Below, piece after piece: positions 55,656-64,000 of a stretch of DNA of 64,000 bases. Below the pieces are notes generated by a model. It saw nothing but the letters and a program-made list of their open reading frames with translations. It was not told the origin of the DNA and did no database searches. The position numbers were made by a program, and so were the translations under genes. Source of the DNA: Lysinibacillus halotolerans (GTDB taxonomy: Bacteria > Bacillota > Bacilli > Bacillales_A > Planococcaceae); the NCBI RefSeq assembly GCF_003711845.1, contig NZ_RHLQ01000011.1, forward strand, positions 1 through 64,000, given 5' to 3'. Numbering within the stretch: the first letter of the stretch is position 1; each line of letters opens with the position of its first letter.

Positions 55656-56168
55656 TTGCAGGAAATACTTACGGGACTTATTGTGGCATTGGATGTAGTC
55701 GCACTTTATTTACTTCTTCCTAGTGTAAAACAACGTTTTATTCTTTCTTTATGGACGGCTATATTACATATGATTTTCCCAATTATCGGTTTTACTCTTG
55801 GTAGATGGATGGTACATATCCTATTACAATGGTCTAATTTAATTTCAAGTATTTTATTATTTTCCATTGGACTCCAATTAATCCTTTCAACAAAAAATCG
55901 ACAAATCATGGCAATACCAATATCGATATTAGCTATTACGGCCAGTTTAGATACCTTTTCAGTCAGCATTTCTTTTGGTATGCTAAACTTACAAAAATTT
56001 TTATTTATTTTTAGTGCGGGAATATGGACTTTTGTATTGTCTTACATTTCTCTGCAGATCGCAAGAAGCCGCTTTTCTATAAAAGGGGATTCATTAAAGT
56101 GGATTGCGGGATTATCGTTAATTGTCATAAGTATCTATACGTTTTTTAATAGCATTGAGTATCTATAA
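55656..56168 (+). CDS. MntP-like membrane protein (YwlD)
   Basis: A 170-residue protein with six hydrophobic segments, related to the MntP manganese efflux family. The second half retains the conserved aspartate motif in ASLDTFSVSISFG (about residue 100). The matching first-half motif is altered: ALDVVALYLLLPS keeps the aspartate but loses the following small polar residues. Function may therefore differ from Mn export. The start is TTG with AGAGGA five bases upstream. Its position between ywlC and ywlE equals ywlD/mntP of B. subtilis. Confidence 0.8.
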   Translation: MQEILTGLIVALDVVALYLLLPSVKQRFILSLWTAILHMIFPIIGFTLGRWMVHILLQWSNLISSILLFSIGLQLILSTKNRQIMAIPISILAITASLDTFSVSISFGMLNLQKFLFIFSAGIWTFVLSYISLQIARSRFSIKGDSLKWIAGLSLIVISIYTFFNSIEYL

Positions 56169-56187
56169 TAAAGAAAGAGTGGACATC

Positions 56188-56637
56188 ATGAATATTTATT
56201 TCATTTGTACTGGTAATACTTGTAGAAGTCCTATGGCTGAGGCTATATTGAAAAGTAAAAATGTGGATGGTGTACAAGTTAAATCTGCTGGCATTTACGC
56301 CCTTGAAGGTGGGGGAATTTCCGAGAATGCAAAAGCTGTCCTTCAACATGATCAAATCGATTTTGAGCATATGACATCCCAAGTGAAGCCACAGGATATT
56401 GAATGGGCTGATTTGATTTTAACTATGACTGGGGCCCATAAAAATATGATTCTTCATACATTTCCAAATGCTCAAAACAAAACTTTTACTTTAAAAGAGT
56501 ATGTGAAACCATATGGTTCGAAAGATGTATCAGATCCTTTTGGCGGTGATATCGGAACATATAGACAAACGTATTTAGAATTAAATCAACTTATTGATGA
56601 ATTGATTATAAAGATTTCGGAAAATGAAATGGCGTAG
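56188..56637 (+). CDS. ywlE: Protein arginine phosphatase YwlE
   Basis: A 149-residue low-molecular-weight phosphatase. The P-loop FICTGNTCRSPMAEA has the nucleophile C7 and R13. Threonine at position 11 marks arginine phosphatases rather than tyrosine phosphatases. The general acid lies in VSDPFGGDIGTY. YwlE removes phosphate from arginine residues placed by McsB and so counteracts tagging for ClpCP. ATG 56188 has AAAGAGTGG upstream; the longer frame from 56155 lies inside the mntP-like gene. Confidence 0.93.
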   Translation: MNIYFICTGNTCRSPMAEAILKSKNVDGVQVKSAGIYALEGGGISENAKAVLQHDQIDFEHMTSQVKPQDIEWADLILTMTGAHKNMILHTFPNAQNKTFTLKEYVKPYGSKDVSDPFGGDIGTYRQTYLELNQLIDELIIKISENEMA

Positions 56638-56682
56638 AATCGTTATCTAGTTAACAAAGAACCAATATAAAATTACATAAGT

Positions 56683-56730
56683 GTGCCATCATTCTAAGGA
56701 AATTGTATTGCTTTAGGATGGTGGCATTTA
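56683..56730 (+). terminator. Terminator-like hairpin after ywlE
   Basis: TGCCATCATTCTAA at 56684-56697 pairs with TTTAGGATGGTGGCA ending at 56726, 14 pairs with two wobbles, but the T tail is short. The rest of the 344-base gap 56638-56981 shows no gene. Confidence 0.6.
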
Positions 56731-56981
56731 TTCATATTTAAGGAACACACCAGTAGTCATTTGTAATAGAAATCAGAATAATGAAACATCTTATATCCGA
56801 TACACGAATGATTTTAATAGAATGTAGTCTATTTCACGTCAAAATATGAACGTTATTTATATATGTTGATGAATTATTCGTATTTTATAAAAAGGATTAA
56901 AGGAAAGTTTTCAAAATCCATGTTAATCTTTCGGAATAAGTGGTACACTGTTGATGACAATAACACGTAGGAGGGAACATA

Positions 56982-57419
56982 GTGAAAATTGCAATTTCTT
57001 CAGACCACGGTGGAAATAACTTACGCAAAGAAATTATGTCACTATTAGACGAACTTCAAATTAGTTATGAAGATTTTGGTCCAAAATCTAATGATTCGGT
57101 TGATTATCCTGATTATGCTCGCCCAGTAGCAGAAGGCGTTGCAAGTGGAAAGTTTGATCGAGGAATATTAATTTGTGGTACCGGCATTGGAATGTCGATT
57201 GCTGCAAACAAAGTAAAGGGGATTCGTTGTGCATTAGTTCATGATGTATTTAGTGCTAAAGCAACTCGATGCCATAACGATTCAAATATTTTAGCGATGG
57301 GTGAGAGAGTGATTGGTCCTGGGCTAGCGGGAGAAATCGTAAAAGCCTGGTTAAATACGGATTTTGAAGGTGGTCGTCATACTCGACGAATCGATAAAAT
57401 TTCCGAGCTTGAAGGGTAG
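56982..57419 (+). CDS. rpiB: Ribose-5-phosphate isomerase B
   Basis: A 145-residue RpiB/LacAB family isomerase interconverting ribose 5-phosphate and ribulose 5-phosphate. Motifs are IAISSDHGGNNLRKEI, DSVDYPDYARPVAEGV, ILICGTGIGMSIAANKV (catalytic cysteine) and ARCHNDSNILAMGERV-like. The start is GTG with GGAGGGA upstream. It precedes ywlG by seven bases. Confidence 0.95.
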   Translation: MKIAISSDHGGNNLRKEIMSLLDELQISYEDFGPKSNDSVDYPDYARPVAEGVASGKFDRGILICGTGIGMSIAANKVKGIRCALVHDVFSAKATRCHNDSNILAMGERVIGPGLAGEIVKAWLNTDFEGGRHTRRIDKISELEG

Positions 57420-57426
57420 TTAATCA

Positions 57427-57984
57427 ATGAGTGATTTACAGCAAATACAGTCCCAATTATCCCAATTGCTAGATGAAATAGAACAACAAGTACAGTTCCA
57501 GCAGAATCAATTGTTTGTTATCGGTTGTTCAACTTCTGAAATTGCTGGTTCAAAAATTGGAACATCGGGAGCTATGGAAGTAGCAGAAGTACTATATCGG
57601 GAGTTTGCATATTTTGCTAAAAGAAACGAGCTTTATTTAGTTTTTCAAGGCTGTGAACATATTAATCGCGCGTTAACGATGGAGTATGATGCTGCTTTAA
57701 AATATGGTCTAGAACCGGTAACCGTTATTCCTGTAAAACATGCAGGAGGTTCGATGTCTGCCTATGCTTATACTCAATTGGAAAATCCAGTTGTCGTAGA
57801 ACATGTTCGAGCACACGCAGGGATCGATATTGGTCAAACGATTATAGGGATGCATTTAAAAGAAGTAGCAATTCCCGTTCGAACTTCCATCCGGAAAATT
57901 GGGGAAGCGGTAGTAACAATAGCGAAAACGCGTCCAAAGTTAATAGGTGGAGAACGGGCTATCTATGTAAGACCTACCGAATGA
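57427..57984 (+). CDS. ywlG: DUF436/TIGR01440 family protein YwlG
   Basis: A 185-residue protein of a conserved family of unknown function. Recognisable stretches are LFVIGCSTSEIAGSKIGTSG, GCEHINRALTMEYDAA, HAGGSMSAYAYTQL and HAGIDIGQTIIGMHLKEVAI. It lies between rpiB and glyA, as in B. subtilis, and probably shares the rpiB transcript. No catalytic role can be assigned. Confidence 0.9.
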   Translation: MSDLQQIQSQLSQLLDEIEQQVQFQQNQLFVIGCSTSEIAGSKIGTSGAMEVAEVLYREFAYFAKRNELYLVFQGCEHINRALTMEYDAALKYGLEPVTVIPVKHAGGSMSAYAYTQLENPVVVEHVRAHAGIDIGQTIIGMHLKEVAIPVRTSIRKIGEAVVTIAKTRPKLIGGERAIYVRPTE

Positions 57985-58147
57985 AATTTAATAGTTCATT
58001 AATGTTTGAAAAGAAGGAAAGTTTAAGAGCGAGTTTTCATTACTCTATGGAAGATTAACAGTTGGTATCTATTACTGATAATAGGAAACTCCATTTATAA
58101 TAATTTTTTATTCAAAAAATAAAAGAACTTTAGGGGGATATATAACG

Positions 58148-59407
58148 ATGGCTTATGAAAAAGTAGCGGCACAAGATAAAGCAGTACTAGAAGGAATTTT
58201 AGCTGAGAAAAAACGTCAACAAGCAAACATTGAATTAATCGCATCCGAAAACATTGTTTCTGAAGCGGTTATGGAAGCTCAAGGTTCTGTTTTAACGAAC
58301 AAATATGCGGAAGGTTATCCTGGCAAACGTTACTACGGTGGTTGTGAACACGTTGACGTGGTGGAAGACATTGCCCGTGACCGTGTAAAACAAATTTTTG
58401 GTGCTGAATATGCAAACGTTCAACCCCACTCCGGTGCACAAGCGAATATGGCAGTATACTTCACAGTTCTTGAACCAGGGGATACAGTACTAGGTATGAA
58501 TCTTTCCCATGGTGGTCACTTAACCCATGGTTCTCCTGTTAATTTCTCTGGTATTCAATATAAATTTGTAGAATATGGCGTAACAGAAGATACAAATGTA
58601 ATAGACTATGAAGATGTTCGCGCTAAAGCTTTAGAACATAAGCCAAAGTTAATTGTTGCTGGTGCTTCTGCTTACCCTCGTGAAATTGACTTTAAAAAAT
58701 TCCGTGAAATTGCAGATGAAGTTGGTGCTTATTTCATGGTCGATATGGCACATATCGCTGGTCTTGTAGCTGCTGGTGAACACCCATCTCCAGTACCTTA
58801 TGCAGATTTCGTTACTTCAACAACTCATAAAACGTTACGTGGACCTCGTGGTGGTTTAATTTTAACTTCTGAAGAATGGGGTAAAAAGATCGATAAATCT
58901 GTTTTCCCTGGAATTCAAGGTGGACCATTAATGCATGTAATCGCTGCTAAAGCAGTAGCGTTTGGTGAAGCATTACAGCCAGAATTTAAAGAGTATGCAA
59001 AACAAATTAAAAAGAATGCAAAAGTACTTGCTGAAACATTAATTGCTGAAGGATTAGAAATTGTTTCTGGCGGCACTGATAACCATTTATTATTAGTGAA
59101 TGTGAAATCAGTTGGTTTAACTGGTAAAGTGGCTGAAAAAGTATTAGATGAAGTGGGGATTACTGTAAATAAAAATACAATTCCTTACGATCAAGAAAAA
59201 CCATTTGTTACTTCTGGTATTCGTATCGGTACACCTGCTGTAACAAGCCGTGGCTTCTTAGAAGAAGACATGAAAGAGGTTGGATTAATCATCGCCAAAC
59301 TTCTTAAAAACCCAGAAGATGCTGCTGCAAAACAAGAAGCAGCAGATCGTGTAAAAGTTCTAACGGATAAATATCCTATTTACGAAGATTTAGTAACGAA
59401 TATTTAG
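58148..59407 (+). CDS. glyA: Serine hydroxymethyltransferase
   Basis: A 419-residue PLP enzyme interconverting serine and glycine with tetrahydrofolate. [49 protein letters not shown] and the PLP lysine in [16 protein letters not shown] are present. GGGGG precedes the ATG by about ten bases. A TATAAT at 58096-58101 with TTACTG upstream could be its own promoter. A terminator follows. Confidence 0.97.
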   Translation: MAYEKVAAQDKAVLEGILAEKKRQQANIELIASENIVSEAVMEAQGSVLTNKYAEGYPGKRYYGGCEHVDVVEDIARDRVKQIFGAEYANVQPHSGAQANMAVYFTVLEPGDTVLGMNLSHGGHLTHGSPVNFSGIQYKFVEYGVTEDTNVIDYEDVRAKALEHKPKLIVAGASAYPREIDFKKFREIADEVGAYFMVDMAHIAGLVAAGEHPSPVPYADFVTSTTHKTLRGPRGGLILTSEEWGKKIDKSVFPGIQGGPLMHVIAAKAVAFGEALQPEFKEYAKQIKKNAKVLAETLIAEGLEIVSGGTDNHLLLVNVKSVGLTGKVAEKVLDEVGITVNKNTIPYDQEKPFVTSGIRIGTPAVTSRGFLEEDMKEVGLIIAKLLKNPEDAAAKQEAADRVKVLTDKYPIYEDLVTNI

Positions 59408-59410
59408 TAT

Positions 59411-59444
59411 GAAAGAGCTAGTGAGTTTTTCCACTAGCTCTTTT
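59411..59444 (+). terminator. Rho-independent terminator after glyA
   Basis: GAAAGAGCTAGTG pairs with CACTAGCTCTTTTC around AGTTTTTC, leaving a T-rich tail. Confidence 0.92.
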
Positions 59445-59638
59445 CTATTTTTGATAGTATCTTTTTTAAAAGATAGAGGAAAGTAGCTTCAAAACTAACA
59501 ATGTACTATAAATGAGACCGACATATAGTTTTATGTTACGACTTTTTTTGATATACTAGTTTAGATTAAGTGATATTTTTCTTTACAACAGAAAAAATCA
59601 TATGGAAGAATGATATGAATAGTTAGGAGCGAGTCCAA

Positions 59639-60268
59639 TTGAGTAAAGTCTATGTATTTGATCACCCATTAATCCAACATAAGTTAACGTATATCCGTGA
59701 TAAAAACACTGGAACAAAAGAATTCCGTGAACTTGTTGATGAAGTCGCAACTTTAATGGCCTTTGAAATTACTCGAGATATGCCACTAGAAGAGATTGAA
59801 ATCGATACACCTGTAATGAAAGCTAAAACAAAAGTGCTTTCAGGTAAAAAAATGGCCATTGTCCCAATTCTACGCGCTGGTATTGGTATGGTTGATGGAA
59901 TACTAAAATTAATCCCAGCTGCAAAAGTGGGACATATTGGACTTTATCGTGATCCAGAAACATTAAAACCTGTTGAGTATTATGCAAAACTTCCTGCGGA
60001 TGTGGAAGAACGTGACTTTATCATAGTTGACCCAATGTTAGCTACAGGTGGTTCTGCTGTTGAAGCGATTAATTCATTAAAAACACGTGGAGCTAAAAGT
60101 ATTAAATTTATGTGCTTAATTGCTGCTCCAGAAGGTGTACAAGCTATTCAAGAAGCGCACCCAGATGTAGATATTTACATTGCTGCTCTTGACGAGAAAT
60201 TAAATGACCATGGATACATCGTACCTGGATTAGGAGATGCTGGTGACCGTTTATTTGGTACTAAGTAA
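59639..60268 (+). CDS. upp: Uracil phosphoribosyltransferase
   Basis: A 209-residue salvage enzyme joining uracil and PRPP to UMP. The PRPP loop [16 protein letters not shown], the N-terminal [21 protein letters not shown] and the C-terminal [18 protein letters not shown] are diagnostic. The start is TTG with TAGGAGCGAG upstream. A TATACT hexamer at 59552-59557 may be the -10. Located between glyA and the atp operon, as in B. subtilis. Confidence 0.96.
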   Translation: MSKVYVFDHPLIQHKLTYIRDKNTGTKEFRELVDEVATLMAFEITRDMPLEEIEIDTPVMKAKTKVLSGKKMAIVPILRAGIGMVDGILKLIPAAKVGHIGLYRDPETLKPVEYYAKLPADVEERDFIIVDPMLATGGSAVEAINSLKTRGAKSIKFMCLIAAPEGVQAIQEAHPDVDIYIAALDEKLNDHGYIVPGLGDAGDRLFGTK

Positions 60269-60299
60269 AACAGCTAATTCTAAGTAAATAGAAAACGGG

Positions 60300-60340
60300 A
60301 AAATAATGACCCTTTAATTTAAGAAGGGCCATTATTTTTC
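60300..60340 (+). terminator. Rho-independent terminator after upp
   Basis: AAAATAATG, CCCTT and their partners AAGGG, CATTATTTT form a stem with a mismatch, ending in a T run. Confidence 0.9.
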
Positions 60341-60633
60341 ATTTACATGCATTAAAAGTAATAGTTCGAGAAAACTAAACACATTCGTTTAACACTACAA
60401 TTCTGAATCTTTTACAATTCGCTAAACCCTAGTAATAAATCCGTTAAAAGATGATGAAGAATTATTTAACTCCCAATATTAAAGAATTGATTAGGTTCAA
60501 AGAAAAAAGTGAATAATATTGTAGGAAAAGGAATTTTATCTATTTTGGATATTTTGGAAAAAGAAATGGGAATTGGTTATTTTGTTAAAATAATTTAAAA
60601 GACAAAGTAATTTTTGAAAGTTATTACACAAAT

Positions 60634-60651
60634 TTGTCAACAATTTGACAA
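60634..60651. promoter_or_regulatory. Perfect 7-4-7 palindrome upstream of the atp promoter
   Basis: TTGTCAA-CAAT-TTGACAA is a perfect inverted repeat with a four-base centre, the same geometry as the Rex-like site 11 bases downstream. The binding factor is unknown. Confidence 0.45.
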
Positions 60652-60662
60652 GATTTCATGAG

Positions 60663-60680
60663 TTGTGAAGTTTTTCACTT
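60663..60680. promoter_or_regulatory. Rex-like operator in the atp control region
   Basis: TTGTGAAGTTTTTCACTT fits the Rex consensus TTGTGAAWWWWTTCACAA at 15 of 18 positions and ends seven bases before the -35 of the atp promoter. Rex senses NADH/NAD. Redox control of atp genes is known in Streptomyces; here it is inferred. Confidence 0.45.
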
Positions 60681-60687
60681 TAACCAA

Positions 60688-60716
60688 TTGACATCAAAAT
60701 ATCACTATTGTATGCT
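60688..60716 (+). promoter_or_regulatory. Strong promoter of the atp operon
   Basis: TTGACA at 60688-60693 and TATGCT at 60711-60716 are 17 bases apart. The leader to atpI is about 300 bases. Further TTGAC-like hexamers occur at 60755 and 60794 without good -10 partners. No gene is seen in the 60269-61023 gap. Confidence 0.7.
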
Positions 60717-61023
60717 TACAAAGGGTAAGAATGACAGGGGTTTCAAGTCAAGTGTTGACGAAGAAATACTTGTTATATCAAGTTTCTACTAGATTGACAG
60801 TTGGAACCATTCAATGTCAATTAGCAACGTTTTCAAGCGTCTGAGTTTTAAATGTTTACAGCGGAACAAAGTTAAATTCTTATTAATTTAATATAAGGAT
60901 TTAATTATATAATCAAATGATTTTATATCTTTGAAACCGCTTGTAATACGATTACTCGCTTGATTCCTTTAGTAGTGAACGATTTTAACATTACTCGAAA
61001 AAGATTTGGGAGATAAATTGCCA

Positions 61024-61404
61024 ATGCTAGATTTGCATCACATTTTTGCAATGCAGAAGAAAGCGTTATTTTTTTTGCTTGCTCTTTGTGCGTTAGGATG
61101 GGGATTTACCTCATATCCAACAGTTTTTGCTGGAATTGCGGTGGGTGCTTGCTTTGGTACATATAACTTTTGGATTCTTGTTCGAAGAATGGACAAGTTT
61201 GATCGTTCCATAAGTGAAGGAAGAAAAGCAGTATCTCTCGGCTCAGCTTTGCGCTTTGGATCAGGTATTGCAGCAGTCGCTATCGCCATTACGTTGCCAC
61301 AATATTTTCATTTAATTAGCACAGTCATAGGGCTAATGATTCCGTACGTGTTCCTTTTTATAGGAGTTATCGTATATTCAGTAAGAAACAACAAAGGTAA
61401 CTAA
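61024..61404 (+). CDS. atpI: ATP synthase protein I
   Basis: A small membrane protein (126 residues from ATG 61024) with four hydrophobic segments, encoded before the ATP synthase subunits and thought to help c-ring assembly or ion supply. QKKALFFLLALCALGWG and AGIAVGACFGTYNFWILVRRM are typical of AtpI. GGGAG at 61008-61012 is five bases from a TTG at 61018 and eleven from the ATG at 61024, so the start is uncertain. Confidence 0.85.
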   Translation: MLDLHHIFAMQKKALFFLLALCALGWGFTSYPTVFAGIAVGACFGTYNFWILVRRMDKFDRSISEGRKAVSLGSALRFGSGIAAVAIAITLPQYFHLISTVIGLMIPYVFLFIGVIVYSVRNNKGN

Positions 61405-62139
<735 letters not shown>

Positions 62140-62165
62140 TATAAAGCTTTTAGTGTAAACATTAA

Positions 62166-62423
<258 letters not shown>

Positions 62424-62441
62424 TTGTCGGCTCAATTTATG

Positions 62442-62476
62442 TGGCGAAGATGATTCCACAAGAAGAAACTTCGCCA
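62442..62476 (+). other. Hairpin between atpE and atpF
   Basis: TGGCGAAG at 62442-62449 pairs with CTTCGCCA at 62469-62476. The T tail is short, so it may be a partial terminator or an mRNA-stabilising 3' end that favours subunit c production within the operon. Confidence 0.5.
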
Positions 62477-62634
62477 TTCCTTTTGTATGAAAATAGTTTG
62501 ATTTAAATGTTTTTTTGAAATTGAAAGTAAAGAAATGAAATCATAGATTTTATGAATGTTTCATAAGTTCGTTTTAATGCAAACAACTTTGAAACGAGAC
62601 AATATTGAAAGCTCTTGAAGGGAGTGAAACAATC

Positions 62635-63156
62635 GTGAATTTAGATTACCTAGTACTTGGTGCTGGAGCTCACAACTTTAATGGTGGAGACGTAATTGCA
62701 ACATTAGTTATCTTCATCGTTTTAATGGCTCTTCTAAAGAAATTCGCGTGGGGTCCGTTAATGGGCATTATGCAACAACGTGAAGAATTAGTTGCAAGCG
62801 AAATCGATGCAGCTGAAAACGCTCGCAAAGAATCAGCTAAACTTTTAGAAGAACAAAAAAGTCTTTTAAAAGAAGCACGTACTGAAGCACAAACAATTAT
62901 TGAAAGTGCTAAAAAACAAGGCGAAGTACAACGTGATGAAATCATTACTGCGGCTCGTGCTGAAGCTAACCGCTTAAAAGAATCAGCTGTTCGTGAAATC
63001 GAAACTGAGAAAGAAAAAGCAATCGCTGCAGTTCGTGAAGAAGTCGTTTCACTATCGGTTCTTGCGGCATCTAAAGTTCTTGGAAAAGAAATTTCTGAAG
63101 AGGACAATAGCGCACTAATTAAAGAAACGATTGCGAAGGCAGGCGAAGCGAAATGA
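62635..63156 (+). CDS. atpF: ATP synthase F0 subunit b
   Basis: A 173-residue peripheral stalk protein. One N-terminal membrane helix ([20 protein letters not shown]) is followed by a long charged coiled coil ([18 protein letters not shown] onward) that holds the F1 head still. GTG 62635 has GAAGGGAGTG upstream; TTG 62605 is unsupported. Its stop overlaps atpH by four bases. Confidence 0.94.
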   Translation: MNLDYLVLGAGAHNFNGGDVIATLVIFIVLMALLKKFAWGPLMGIMQQREELVASEIDAAENARKESAKLLEEQKSLLKEARTEAQTIIESAKKQGEVQRDEIITAARAEANRLKESAVREIETEKEKAIAAVREEVVSLSVLAASKVLGKEISEEDNSALIKETIAKAGEAK

Positions 63157-63689
63157 GTCAATCGACTATAGCTAACCGCTATGCGAATGCTTTGTTTCAA
63201 TTAGCGCAAGAAAAACAAATCGTTGCGGAAGTTAACGCAGATTTAGAGGAGTTAGTAAAAGTTTTAGAAACTACTCCAGAGTTACTTTCTCTACTTGCTA
63301 CTCCAAAGTTCTCTATTGAACGTAAAAAACAAATTGTAGCTGAAATTTTTGCTAGTGCGAATCCAATCGTCGTTAGCACGCTTGAACTTCTTATTGAAAA
63401 GAAACGTGTTAATGAAGTAGCAAATTTAGCACAACAATTTAAGCAATTAGCAGCTGCATCTCAAGGCTTTGCTGAAGCAACAGTTTTCTCTACTCGTGCT
63501 CTTACTGATCAAGAAAAAGACGAAATTTCTTCTTCTTTCGGTAAATTAGTTGGTAAAGAAAAACTTACTATTACAAACGTAATTGAACCATCAATTCTTG
63601 GTGGTGTACGTGTTCAAATCGGTAACTACATTTTTGATAACACTGTAGCGAATAAGCTAGAGGGATTAAAACGTACGTTAGTTGGTTAA
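63153..63689 (+). CDS. atpH: ATP synthase F1 subunit delta
   Basis: A 178-residue protein linking stalk and F1. The N-terminal helical domain begins [18 protein letters not shown]. The C-terminal domain has the [20 protein letters not shown] ending typical of OSCP/delta. The ATGA overlap with atpF indicates translational coupling. Confidence 0.95.
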   Translation: MSQSTIANRYANALFQLAQEKQIVAEVNADLEELVKVLETTPELLSLLATPKFSIERKKQIVAEIFASANPIVVSTLELLIEKKRVNEVANLAQQFKQLAAASQGFAEATVFSTRALTDQEKDEISSSFGKLVGKEKLTITNVIEPSILGGVRVQIGNYIFDNTVANKLEGLKRTLVG

Positions 63690-63705
63690 TAAAAAAGAAA
63701 TGTGA

Positions 63706-64000
<295 letters not shown>

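Noticed and set aside
59458-59475. Palindrome TATCTTTT-TT-AAAAGATA before upp as an operator
   Set aside because: It is simple A/T sequence close behind the glyA terminator and far from the likely upp promoter; no factor is suggested.

Overview
This window is a chromosomal segment of a low-GC, endospore-forming member of the Bacillales. spo0F, spoIIR, the RNA polymerase delta subunit and the gene order pyrG / ywjG / spo0F / fbaA / tal / murA2 / glpX / rho / rpmE / tdk / prfA / prmC / spoIIR / ywlC / mntP / ywlE / rpiB / ywlG / glyA / upp / atp all match the Bacillus subtilis arrangement. A Planococcaceae/Caryophanaceae or Bacillaceae host is likely, but the species cannot be named from the sequence alone.

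Layout. 1-121: the 3' end of an IS3-family element. 286-1491: an acyl-CoA-dehydrogenase-fold flavoprotein. 1586-4997: a cobalamin riboswitch and a B12 uptake, salvage and adenosylation operon (btuC, btuD-cbiZ fusion, pduO-type adenosyltransferase). 5075-16264: a fatty acyl-CoA block (fadF; then thiolase, 3-hydroxybutyryl-CoA dehydrogenase, two acyl-CoA dehydrogenases, a TetR/FadR regulator and the B12-dependent mutase icmF). Two promoters here are each overlapped by a matching FadR-like operator. 16446-19549: a small membrane protein, rpoE (delta) and pyrG, the latter behind what looks like the CTP-sensing reiterative-transcription attenuator.

19587-42170: a pectin/galacturonate utilisation island lying between pyrG and ywjG, which are neighbours in B. 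subtilis. It encodes an esterase, an oxidoreductase, an oligosaccharide ABC importer (two permeases, a lipoprotein binding protein and an MsmX/UgpC-type ATPase), a GH105 unsaturated uronyl hydrolase, a YesM/YesN-type two-component system, KDG kinase, a sugar isomerase-like protein, uxaC, uxaB, uxaA, oligogalacturonate lyase, kdgF and a secreted pectate lyase. Two steps are broken: the KDPG aldolase gene (30833-31104) and kduI (32141-32278) are reduced to their beginnings and ends. A two-box direct-repeat motif, boxes 21 bp apart, recurs at three control regions of the island and is the best candidate for the YesN-like regulator's binding site.

42455-60340: the conserved core locus resumes with sporulation, glycolysis/pentose phosphate, cell wall, translation and one-carbon genes. 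Two unexplained RNA-like elements stand out. One is a four-unit structured tandem repeat ending in a strong terminator before fbaA (43643-44135). The other is a leader before tal with several competing helices and a terminator (45268-45410). 60341-64000: the ATP synthase operon (atpI-B-E-F-H and the start of atpA), behind a strong promoter with two 7-4-7 palindromic sites, one of them Rex-like.

No tRNA, rRNA or CRISPR array was seen. Start codons were often moved downstream of the longest reading frame to fit ribosome binding sites; the reasons are given per gene.
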